NCBI GenBank assembly: GCA_050084515.1 | Contig: CM114274.1 | Location: forward strand, 12,958,001-13,022,000 | DNA length: 64,000 nucleotides | Reading direction: 5' to 3' | Source: Blasia pusilla | Lineage: Eukaryota; Marchantiophyta; Marchantiopsida; Blasiales | Shown here: piece after piece, positions 1-9,260 of the stretch | How positions within the stretch are numbered: position 1 is the first letter of the stretch | How the letters are laid out: each line of letters starts with the position of its first letter | Made by a program: the position numbers and the translations under genes | Notes under the pieces: generated by a model | What the model was told of the DNA's origin: nothing | Database searches by the model: none | Seen by the model: the letters and a program-made list of their open reading frames with translations, nothing else

Positions 1-1465
1 TAGGGTATCCTGTTGGGCTACATGGTTACGTATCTTCTATTGCACGGAGCAACCTCTTGTTGCATTTACAAGAATGTATCGTATTATGTCTCAAGATAAC
101 TTTTGTTTATTGGCTAATGTCGTGGTTGTTCATCAAACATGTTTTGATTTTGTGTGTTGGATTGCATATCCACCGCCGATACATCAACAAGAAAGAACAG
201 TTACGCTACGAGTTGAGATCTGCAATCCACAGATTTGTTTCCTTTTTGTAGTGGAATTTTGGGAACTTACACATATATTTTTATAATTTCCTGAAAAAAT
301 ATGGTTTATCACTTCCTCGACAATCATCAACTCACCCCTTCTCGTAGTCCTTCTCTCGTTGTTATCACTACTTATTTTTGGGAATGCATCTCAGTGATAT
401 TACATCGTGCACAAGCATTGGCATTAATATATCAAGCCAAATTGGTTGGGCACCACTCATCTCATCATCCACTAGTGTAAGCGTCAAATTTGTTCCAAGC
501 TTCTAATCCGGAGCTCGTTGAGTTGGTTTTTTATGTTGCCTTGTTGACATTTTCTTTTTTCTACATTCATTTTTCACTTCTTGCCTTCCTCCCTTCTTGG
601 GAATTTTTCCCTTCCTTTGTGCTCTTTTGAGATTTATTTTTATAAAAAAAAGTGGATTTTGTTGGCAATATGAGTGGTCTTCTTGTCAATGTCAAATATT
701 ATATGCATAAATATGATATAAACAACCAAGTATCCCTTCTTGGGATGTTATCACCTTCCCTATTCCTCTTTTGGGATTTTTTGTAATAAAGTGGATTTTC
801 TTGGTATTATTATCAATTTGAATAAAAGAGAGTATTCCAAGAAAGGGGAAATATGAATATCATTTTATTATCAAAAAATAAATTCAAGAAGAAAGATTGA
901 TTTTCTTAGAAAGACTACTAGTGTTTTAATCTATAGTATGATTGGAGAGTGCTTTCTTGATTCGCAGACTCTTGTCGGCTAGACATGTCGCAAGTAGTTA
1001 GCAAGAAAATGTTTCATTTATTATGAGCAGAAAGAAAAAAAAATGAATTGTGGACAACATGGTTAATCTCTTCACCCCCGTGCCTGACACAAGCTATACA
1101 CTAGTAGTATAGATGGTAAGTGTATGGTCTATTGTGGCTTTTACTTTGTTGAATCTTTTTTTCATTTTAACTTTCTCTAGTCCCATTAAGAAGCAAGAAA
1201 ATCTCCATATCATCTTTCTTATCATTTGATTCTTCTTATTTTCTTTTATTAACTTCTTTCCCATATTTGTGACTCAAAAAATCTAAGGGATCCCCTAATA
1301 TTTGAAGCAATCATTCTTTTGACTCCTTTCACTTTCTTTTTTGGGTTGAGTTATATCTAGTCCTTGTTTATGTTTAGAGTTTTTCCTTTATTCTCATAAA
1401 ATTTTAATGACATGTCATTTCATTAAAATTTTGCAATGTAAAAAAGCATCAAATCTCATATAGGT
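1..1465. other. AT-rich spacer left of element A
   Basis: No supportable gene is seen. The stretch is AT-rich, with many poly-T/poly-A tracts and only short open frames without recognisable motifs. It contains one MITE-like fragment, listed separately. The right edge is where the first terminal repeat of element A starts with TGTCACG. Confidence 0.6.
931..1113 (+). repeat. MITE-like dispersed repeat, copy 1
   Basis: This block aligns by eye with 33,921-34,091. Both begin near an ATTGGAGAGTGC motif, continue through TTCTTGATT, an ACATGT(G/C)GCAA region and AGCAAGAAAATGTTTC, and end near CACTAGTAG. Related sequence also forms the inverted ends of the element at 51,924-52,254. No coding sequence is present. 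It is probably a decayed non-autonomous element; the superfamily cannot be assigned. Confidence 0.5.
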
Positions 1466-1979
1466 TGTCACGACTATTAGAATAGATCGGTGGGATCTAG
1501 CAAAGCGTCTGCACGAGTAGTGGAGGACAGGCCTAAGAGGTCGACGATGACATGTTGAGGCCCCGGAAACCTGAGAGAGCAGATTTCCCCTTCGTTTCGG
1601 CTCATTTGGAGCCATATTGAGGAACTTACTATTTTAGGTAAGTACCATTTTGAGTATATGATCAACTTTATATTTTTGGTAAGTGGCCCTTGACCTCCTA
1701 CATCAGGTCAAGAGCCAAGCAGGTGACTTGGGATAATAGGTTACCATGGAGAGAGCTTGGGAGATGGGGAGGAGTATACCTCAAGGAGAGAGAGTTTGAG
1801 AGCTCATTCTCCCTTTGTTGAACCTCTTGGCATGAGGCGGCGGAGCTATGGTCCCTTGCCTTGTGGGTGTAACCCAAGCCCCTCATTAGGAGAGTGGGTT
1901 TGGTTTGACATGAGAGAGAGTGCACACCTTCGAGTGCTATGATGTGAGATGGTGTAGAGAGAGATTGGATCTTACTTTA
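1466..1979 (+). repeat. Element A first terminal block T (5' end)
   Basis: This is about 514 bp beginning TGTCACG. It matches 7,972-8,425 plus 18,159-18,220, the solo repeat at 59,021 and the fragment at 61,517. At its right edge, GATCTTACTTTA runs directly into the leader, whereas the second T of the same element continues into block Q. The first terminal block therefore lacks Q. A splice-donor-like AG|GTAAGT lies near 1,637-1,643. Confidence 0.8.
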
Positions 1980-3599
1980 CAAAGAGAGAATGAGAGAATG
2001 AAAGAGCTTCATGGGGGAGCTCGCTAGTCACTCGCTGTTTTTGCAGGTTGGGGACCGTGTTCTCCGTTCAGTGGCTCATGGGAGTGCTCACCGCAGCAAG
2101 TGCTGCTTTGATTGTTCTTTGCATTTGCCGATTTTTCGTGTGGAAGAACGGAACGCGGAAGCGCTGCCCAATTTCTGATAGGGATTGATTATGGGGGCAG
2201 GTTTCCCCATGCCGGTGCTCTTGGGAGCACCATGTAGCTTGCTGATTTGTATTTTTACAGGTTTTACATTTTGGTTGGGAGAAATCAACGCGGAAGCGCT
2301 GCCGAATTTTTTGTAGGAGGAAGAGACATTGGGCTTTACGACAGTCCCCGTCAGTTTTTACTGGAATGTCTAATTCCAAATATTTTTTGACGTTTATTTT
2401 TTGATCGTGAAGATGTGCACGTTGTACAACAAACGGTGCACAATTTGGAGTTGCAAGTAAAAAGTTATGGTCAATCTTGCAAAATTTCCATTGCTAGGCG
2501 ATTTTTAGGGTTAAATTATTCAAACCCTAAACCAGCCGCCACGCCGGAGGCGGACGTTACCGTCATAGTCACCATCACCATCAACGGTCCTTCCTCACCA
2601 TCAACGGTCAACCGTCATCGTGAACGCTCAACCTTCGCCTTCAACGGTCCACCGTCCACTAGCCACCGTCGGCTGTTGCTGTTGCCCAACGTTGCTCAGA
2701 GCCGTATTCGGCCGTTGTCCACCCTTTGGTTGTCATTGTCGCCACTACAAAGTGGAGGGTCTTCCACCACCTCCGTTGATTCTCTGACTTGCACCGCCAC
2801 CACGTACTTTGGTTTGGCCGCCATCGTCATCGCAGTTTCGTCATCAACCAATGATGGTAGATGACCTCTGGTTATGGTGTTTGCCTTTTGATTTCATGTT
2901 GCTATGTTGTGATTGGTAGCCTCTCGACTATGATCGAGTACCATGTCGTGACGCCCGTAGCCGCAACACGCCGCCGGTTGCCGCGTCGTGCCGCTCGTGG
3001 CCGCACCGCACCGTCTCGATCGCGGAGCCGCACCATCATTGTGGAGTAGAGTGTGGGTTTATTGTTGATTGAGGAGGATATGCCGCCGAGTGTTGCATCC
3101 CACCATCGAGGGCCATGCCATTCGTAGCCGTTCCATGCCATGTGCAACGCCGCATCGTTCGCTGGAACCGCACTCTCTACCGAGGAGTTTTGAGCAGCAT
3201 CAGTACGAGAGAAGTATGACTTGCTGATTGGAGGAGTTGTCTCCACGACCGAGTTGGGGTTGAGATTTTCAATTGCTGAGGAGCACCATTGATATGTGTT
3301 CAGGTTACCCATTCTGGTCCTTTATATTGCACGCGTGAGGGATTCTGGGATTTGGGTAGTTTATTTGGGGATATTGGGTTGTGTGGATGCTGAGAGCAAT
3401 ATTTATGTATGTGGTTTAGGGGACATAGACCTGTGTGGGATGTCCAAAGTTGAGGGTAGATTTTCGATGAGATGATAGCCTGGTCGATTTGCCGCACCAC
3501 ACCGTGTGTTGCCGCACGTTACACGTCTCGAGGAGGGAGAGTGTAGATCGAGTGCCGCATATTTGGGATGACTGATTGAGGGATTATTCACAAGGTTGA
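1980..3599 (+). other. Element A untranslated leader
   Basis: This lies between terminal block T and the gag remnant and is richer in GC than the flanking spacer. The open frame at 2,415-2,864 has no recognisable domain and is probably fortuitous. A 20-bp-scale direct repeat around GCGGAAGCGCTGCC occurs near 2,156 and 2,290. A polypyrimidine stretch followed by TTTTTGCAG near 2,037-2,046 could act as a splice acceptor for the donor in T. No match to the usual plant initiator-tRNA primer site (TGGTATCAGAGC) is visible at the T/leader border. Confidence 0.5.
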
Positions 3600-4960
3600 G
3601 AGTGATCGTGTGAGAGGGACACGAGGGTCATCACGGAGTCCATTCGGGACTTTGCGAGGCGAGGTGGTGAACCCGAGAGTAGCTCTAGAGATTTTACGCG
3701 AAGTGGCACGAGGTTCCGAGGGTCTCCACGTGAGGGACCACCTGGACCTCCTTCTGTGTCATCGTCAGACGAGAGGGAGGGTGTAGAGGAGTTTGTGAGC
3801 ACATCGCCATATACTGTGAGTGGTCTTACCAGTTGGGCGTACAAGATGGACGACCGGGGTAGAGGACCGCGTAGGTTTTCAGGTGTAGTAGGCACGATTG
3901 AGTTGCACGATTTCATAGCATAGTTTAGGAGTTGTTGCAACTCCCAAAGGGCCAAGAACTCTAGAGAGTTCAACCCGTTTACAGCATGGAACGGTATGTT
4001 CTAGCATTTTGAGGGGGAACCCATGGACGATTACCATGAGTTCTCTCAGAGATATGCACGTGAGATCGAGGCGTGGAGGCTCTACTATGACCCACATTAT
4101 GTGTCATGGATGGAGCCATTCCCAGATAAGGAGGAGTCATGAGAGGCTACTTCCTTTCCCACTAGTGACATTTTAGGAGGGGTCACTCGCACGGGAGTAG
4201 TTGCACCGTCTAGTCGGGTTTGTCCTAGGTTCAACCATGTGGTTGAGTTCTTTGCTGAGTTGAGGGCGAGCTACCAAGGGATACGGACGGAGAAGTTTCG
4301 GAGCATCCACGACTTCCAGAGGCGCCCGAGTGAGAGTTTGCGTGAGGCTTACACTCACTTGCGCCGGTTGATCAACATCACTTAGGGGGAAACAAAGGCT
4401 CAAGCTATCCATTCATGGTACGCGATGCTGGACCGGATTCTGCGGACATGGGTGCGAGAGGGGGTGGTTCTTATAAACACCTCCCCTACGTTGAGAGATG
4501 TTCTTAGGACCGCCGAGAATATTGAGCGCAACATCGCGGAGGAGAGCGTAGCCACCATGGGTTTTGGGCGAGAGCAGTCACGATTGCCTACACTACTTGT
4601 GTAGCAACATGGACTCCGAGATAGGTTGACTGTGGCACCACGAGCTCAGGGAGGATACCAAGGGGTCGTGCCACAGAGACCTGAGCCTTCATATGCAGCT
4701 CAAAGGAAGCTGCCTACTATTACTTGTTGGTCATGTGGTGGAGCCCATCATCAGCGCGATTGCACTCCTGAGGGTCATGGACGTGTGCCTCAGCATGGAG
4801 GAGGAGATGGTGTTGCACCAAGAGGTTATCAGTGTGACTATTGTTAGAGGTATGGTCATACACGCACCAGGTGTTTCAGTTTACATCCTGGGTTATGTCC
4901 GAACCGAGGGCCAGAGAGGGCACCAGAGCGAGTAGTTGGTCCGGGTGGACCTAGAAAGTC
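3600..4960 (+). pseudogene. Gag remnant of element A with zinc knuckles
   Basis: Translated pieces match the gag of element B: an FSG..GTI.L.DFI segment near 3,860-3,930, a FNPF.AW.G segment near 3,970-4,010, a MDDYHEFS segment near 4,022, and a helical stretch ending ESLREAYTHLRRL near 4,330-4,375. A nucleocapsid-like zinc knuckle CWSCGGAHHQRDC is at about 4,726-4,764. A second, CDYC..YGHTRTRC, is at about 4,833-4,874 and has one stop inside it. Several in-frame stops, for example at 4,384, show it is dead. Gag would form the cytoplasmic particle and package element RNA. Confidence 0.75.
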
Positions 4961-7655
4961 TGATAGGTATGCCATGCCCACCCGTGAGGAGATCTTTGAT
5001 GCAATTGGTCACGCAAAGGTCTTCAGTTCATAGGATTTGCGAGCTGGATACCATCAGCTACCTATCAGATTGGAGGACACGCAGAAGACGGCATTTTGGG
5101 GCATCGATCCTCACGGGAAGGATTGTTTGTACCAATGGCCGTTCTTACCATTTGGGTTAAAGAACGCCCCGGCTGAGTTTCAGAGTCATGGATAGGATCT
5201 TGGCTGGTCTGGATTTTTCTAGGTGTTATATTAATGACATCGTAGTCTTTAGCGTCACGGTTGAGGAGCATGAGCGACATCTAGAGGAGGTGTTTTGACG
5301 ATTGCAATTACATGGGTGAAGCTACATCCAGGCAAGTGCAAGTTCTTCTACGACCAGATTGAGTACTTGGGTCATACGATATACCCAGGGGGCCTTGGTG
5401 TTCACCAGAAGAAGTTAGAGGCTATCTCACGTATTCCACGCCCTACAGATGTGAGTCGTGTTTGCGCATTCATGGGATTGGCGAACTCCTATCGGCGGTA
5501 CGTCAAGGGATTCAGTTCAATTGCAAAGCCGCTGACCTTGCTGACCAAGGTGGATCGCGAGTGGCACTGGGAGGATGAGCAGGAGCAAGCAATTCAGTTG
5601 CTCAAGGACAAGTTGACGTCCGCGCCCATCTTGAGGAGACCGATCAGGGTGCGTCTTTTCCAGTTGCACACAGATTGGAGCATGTTGGGGCTTGGAGCGG
5701 TGCTCACCCAACATGATGATGAGGGTAGAGAATTCGTGGTGGCTTACGCTAGCCGCTTGAACAACGCTACACTTCGTATTTTTTAAATAGAGGCGAAGTA
5801 CAGCTCGTATGAGGGTAAGTGCTTGGCTACAGTGTGGGCTGTCGCGCATTTCAGGTGTTACTTATTCGGAAACCCCTTTACCATCAACACTGATCATCAA
5901 CCACTGAAGTGCGACAAGCTTACAGGGAAGCTTGCGAGATGGGCTCTGTTGTTGCAGGAGTATGATTTTCAGGTGGTACATAGACCTGGGATGCTCAACC
6001 AAGATGCAGATGGGTTGAGTCGTAACCCATGCCCGAGTCAGCGAGATGCGACTGGAGCTCGATGGCATGGAGAGAGTGATGAGGAGTCAGTGCCAGGATG
6101 GCACACGTCAGCCTATTTAGGCATGTTGGCTATGGAGAGCCAGAGTGTGGAGACTTCAATGGCGAGGTCTAGTGGAGAGTCCTTGGATCCTGAGGCCAGT
6201 GAGGAGATGACAAGTGGCCGAGATATTCATGATGATGGAGTAGTCGTGGAGTATCTTCGTACTGGTAGCGTTGCGAGCACTGTGGGTGCTAGAGAGTGGG
6301 ATCGGATCCTACAGCGGGCCAGACGGTTCCGTTGGGAGGGGACACATGTTTTGAGGGTTTGGGAGGATGGGAGGGTACGCGTAGTGCCGCATCCTTTGCA
6401 GAGAGCACGACTAGAGAAGCATGCCTACGAGGAGTTGGGTCACTTTGGGGTGAAGCAGACGTACAGTTTGCTCCAGATTCAGTATTGGTGGCGAGGCATG
6501 CAGAGTGACGTTAAGCAATTTATTGCCAGGTGCATGGTGTGTGATCGGGTCCGAGCATCGTTCAATGGACCAACTCCAAAGTTGCATCCATTACCGATCA
6601 TGGGCTTAGGGTATAGATGGAGTTTGGATTTTTTCAGGACCTTTGCCTTTGACGGAGCGTCACAGTCGTTATGTCTTGGTGATGGTCGAGTACTTCTCGA
6701 AGTGGATCGAGTTGGTTGCATTGCTTGACAAAGCGAGTGAGGGAGTAGCTTATGCCTTCCTTGATAGAGTGCTGAGTCATTATGCGCACCGGTTGAGGTG
6801 TTAACAGACCAGGTTATCGAGTTTTGCGGTGAGTTCCAAGTCTTGTATGATCAGGCGTTGATCGACCACCGCACGACTTCACGAGATCATCCCGAGGTGG
6901 ATGGGTTAGCGGAGAGAGTTGTGCAGACGGTGAAGAGGGATTTACCTAAGTTTGGCTTGCAGCGAGGTAACCTAGGAGATTGGGACCTCTAGTTGCCGTG
7001 GTTGGCGATGGGATACAGATTCAACAAGCAAGCATCCTTAGCGTCTTTTTCACCGTACTTGCTACTTTATGGCCAAGAGCCAGATTTACCTACGGCCATT
7101 CGTCGAGATGTTGGTAAGGTCCTGGACCTTGATGACCTAGATATATGGATGCAAGTATGTTCTCAGATGGCTGAGTTGTTTTCGAGAGTGATGCCCATAG
7201 CGTTCGAGAACTTGGCGATTGCGCAGCATCGAGATACGTTGAGGTATGCGACTATTCGGGGTGGTGGTTATCGACCAACTATCCGGAGGTTTCATCAAGG
7301 AGATTATGTGTACTTGCAGCAGACGGCACCAAGGATGTTGGATGTGACTGCAGGGCACACTATCTTGAGAGTACGTGACGTTTTGCCCTACAATGTTCTC
7401 TTTCTGGAGGGACGCAATGGTATGGTATGGAAGGACCATGTGCGTAATTTTGCGTCATGTCACCTTGCTAACATTAATGGTACAGTAGATCCAAGCTCAT
7501 CAGTAGTTCTTGCAGGCTTGCGTTGTATGTTGTGTGGTTTTGCGGCCACGGTGCTAGTCTGTGATGGATGTTCGAGAGGTTGGCATATAGCATGTCTGAC
7601 GCCACCTCTCACTAAGGTTCCTCGAGGACGATGGATGTGTCCCAGATGTACATAG
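4961..7655 (+). pseudogene. Pol remnant of element A: partial RT, RNase H, integrase, PHD finger
   Basis: The polyprotein enters abruptly in mid-RT (SDRYAMPTREEIFDA at about 4,963), directly after gag sequence, marking an internal deletion. Recognisable RT pieces are LYQWPFLPFGLKNAPAEFQ near 5,130-5,185 and the thumb/connection segment at 5,295-5,786. The YxDD region is broken by stops near 5,228. RNase H is at about 5,640-6,020. The integrase zinc-binding HHCC (ELGHFGVKQTY...CMVCDRV) is at about 6,420-6,550, and the catalytic core runs with frameshifts to about 6,980. The final open piece at 6,993-7,655 holds the integrase C-terminal part and an intact C4HC3 PHD finger. Confidence 0.85.
7524..7652 (+). 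other. PHD finger at the C-terminus of element A integrase
   Basis: The last 43 residues of the pol frame show the full C4HC3 spacing of a PHD finger: C-x2-C-x8-C-x2-C-x4-H-x2-C-x14-C-x2-C, with the usual aromatic before the histidine (GWHIACL) and a tryptophan two residues before the last cysteine pair (RWMCPRC). PHD fingers read histone H3 tails. In plant chromoviruses this position is usually held by a chromodomain, so a role in targeting integration to particular chromatin is a reasonable inference. The same domain ends element B, so it is a family trait. Confidence 0.9.
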
Positions 7656-7830
7656 AGGAGATACTAGGTAGGTTTTGATTCCGACTTTTTCTGTGACATG
7701 GATGACAGGAAGGCGACTAACAATAGGGCCAAATGAGCACCCGGTCTTTCTGCTCTTAGCGTCCTAGAGATGTATATCGTGGTAGGTAGGGATAGATGGC
7801 TATATGGAGTTAGAGGGACCTAACCACCAA

Positions 7831-7842
7831 CTAGGGGGGCGA
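7831..7842 (+). other. Polypurine tract of element A
   Basis: CTAGGGGGGCGA sits between the end of pol and block Q', where plus-strand DNA synthesis should start. A near-identical tract (CTAGGGGGGCAG read on the - strand) is at the same place in element B. In both, Q', not T, follows immediately. Confidence 0.75.
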
Positions 7843-7969
7843 TTGGAAATATTTTGGTACTTCTCGCCTCTGAATATGGATGCCATGAGTTAACATGGGA
7901 TCGTGTGTGTTTATGTGTGTGTTCGATGACAGCGATGTATGTTGTGTAGGGATATGTATGCGCACGACA
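7843..7969 (+). repeat. Element A block Q' (between polypurine tract and second T)
   Basis: This 127-bp block matches the terminal Q block of the same element at 18,221-18,347: both run from TTGGA(A/G)ATATTTTGGTACTTCTC to GTATGCGCACGAC. It ends two bases before the TGTCACG that starts the second T. The Q'/T junction therefore looks like two terminal repeats joined end to end with two extra bases (AC) between CA and TG. Confidence 0.85.
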
Positions 7970-7971
7970 AC

Positions 7972-8425
7972 TGTCACGATTGTTAGGATAGATCGGTGGG
8001 ATCTAGCAAAGCATCTGCACAAGTAGTGGAGGACATGCCTAAGAGGTCGACGATGACATGTTGAGGCCCCGGGAAACCTGAGAGAGCAGATTTCCCCTTC
8101 GTTTCGGCTCATTTGGAGCCATATTGAGGAACTTACTATTTTAGGTAAGTACCATTTTGAGTATATGATCAACTTTATATTTTTGGTAAGTGGCCCTTGA
8201 CCTCCTACATTAGGTCAAGAGCCAAGCAAGTGACTTGGGGTAATAGGTTACCATGGAGAGAGCTTGGGAGATGAGGAGTATACCTCAAGGAGAGAGAGCT
8301 TGAGAGCTCATACTCCCTTTGTTGAACTTCTTGGCATGAGGCGGCGGAGCTATGGTCCCTTGTCTTGTGGGTGTAACCCAAGCCTCTCATTAGGAGAGTG
8401 GGTTTGGTTTGACATGAGAGAGAGT
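7972..8425 (+). repeat. Element A second block T, left part, split by element B
   Basis: It begins TGTCACGATTG and aligns with 1,466-1,925. It stops at GACATGAGAGAGAGT, where element B is inserted, and resumes at 18,159 with GAGTGCACACC. The four bases GAGT (8,422-8,425 and 18,159-18,162) are the target duplication of B. Confidence 0.85.
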
Positions 8426-8563
8426 TTTCAAGCGCATACATATCGCTACACAACATATATCGTTGGTCACATCTACACCACACAACACCGATCTTCCCCA
8501 CACACAGGTCGATCCACACATGTACAAAAATCAACTCATACATATACGTGGAGATCACACAAC
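8426..8563 (-). repeat. Element B terminal block Q (3' end)
   Basis: From GCGCATACATATCGC (+ strand, 8,432) to GGAGATCACACAAC (8,563) it matches Q' at 9,053-9,184 with about four differences in 132 bp. It is the last block of the element before the GAGT target duplication. Its outer end shares GTATGTTGTGTAGCGAT.TGTATGCGC (- strand) with the Q blocks of element A and of the solo repeat at 59,021. Confidence 0.85.
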
Positions 8564-9044
8564 AAAAATAAAGAGTAGTAAAAATGGCACACCCGGCCTA
8601 AAACTCCACTCCTCGATCTACATCGGCATATCGAGCCTCATCCACCTTGTGCCATCAAGGAATCCGGACGCTAGCACCCTAGTCCTATCTCACACACATA
8701 CAAGGGAGGTGCTCCAACGGCCCAACATGAGAAAGATGGCTTAGGAAAGCCATCTTCCTCTCTTATATAGGTTTTGGAAGAGCCAAAAGGCTCTTCCTCT
8801 AAAAATAGCCCTCCCCTTGGTAATATACGCGCACAGGTTACCAAGGGCGGGTAACTTGGTCAACAAGTCATCCCCGCTATAAAAGACCTCAACATGAAAG
8901 TTGTCAGAAACAACGTTCCTGACACAATGGATCTATTCTCAACCTCATCCAACACCGTGGGAAAAAGTTACACTCAAGATAGTCCGCTGGCTCCTACGCC
9001 CTATCCACGATATATCTCGGCCTATCGACTACTCAGATGTGACA
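8564..9044 (-). repeat. Element B second block T
   Basis: This 481-bp block matches the first T at 17,682-18,158. It starts on the - strand with TGTCACATCTGAG and ends with CTTTATTTTT before Q. It holds a TATA box (- strand CTATATAAG, 8,762-8,770) and, upstream of it, a short palindrome (8,776-8,797). Confidence 0.85.
8762..8797 (-). promoter_or_regulatory. TATA box and palindrome in element B terminal block
   Basis: On the - strand the order is a palindrome with 9-bp arms (GGAAGAGCC / GGCTCTTCC) around AAAA, then about six bases further on CTATATAAGAGAGG, a good plant TATA box. The same pair occurs in the other T block at 17,878-17,913, where the palindrome arms are one base pair longer because both flanking bases differ together. 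This suggests a promoter with a dyad binding site in the U3-like part of T. Confidence 0.65.
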
Positions 9045-9052
9045 ACTATCGT

Positions 9053-9184
9053 GCGCATACATATCGCTACACAACATACATCGCTGGTCACATCTACACC
9101 ACACAACACCGATCTTCCCCACACACGGGTCGATCCACACATGTACAAAAATCAACTCATACATATACATGGAGATCACACAAC
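9053..9184 (-). repeat. Element B block Q'
   Basis: A second copy of Q placed between the polypurine tract and the second T. Its junction with T reads (- strand) GCGCACGATAGT|TGTCACATC, closely like the Q'/T junction of element A. Both elements thus share the order polypurine tract, Q', T, Q. Confidence 0.85.
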
Positions 9185-9195
9185 TGCCCCCCTAG
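9184..9195 (-). other. Polypurine tract of element B
   Basis: CTAGGGGGGCAG on the - strand, directly after the end of pol and directly before Q'. It matches the tract of element A in sequence and position. Confidence 0.75.
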
Positions 9196-9260
9196 CCGGC
9201 AGTTGGATCCCCCCAACTCCAGATAGAAAATATCACATCTCTCTGACATGACCTACTACC

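Larger units (their letters stand above)
1466..8425 (+). mobile_element. Ty3/gypsy element A, internally deleted, + strand (main part)
   Basis: A Ty3/gypsy retrotransposon read left to right: terminal block T, long leader, gag remnant with zinc knuckles, truncated reverse transcriptase, RNase H, integrase, PHD finger, polypurine tract, block Q', then the start of the second T. Element B is inserted in that second T; the remainder of T and the final Q block resume at 18,159-18,347. Compared with element B, about 3 kb is missing between the zinc knuckles and the middle of reverse transcriptase, which removes protease, the methyltransferase domain and the start of RT. Many stops and frameshifts make it non-autonomous. 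No convincing target duplication is seen around the whole of A. Confidence 0.85.
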
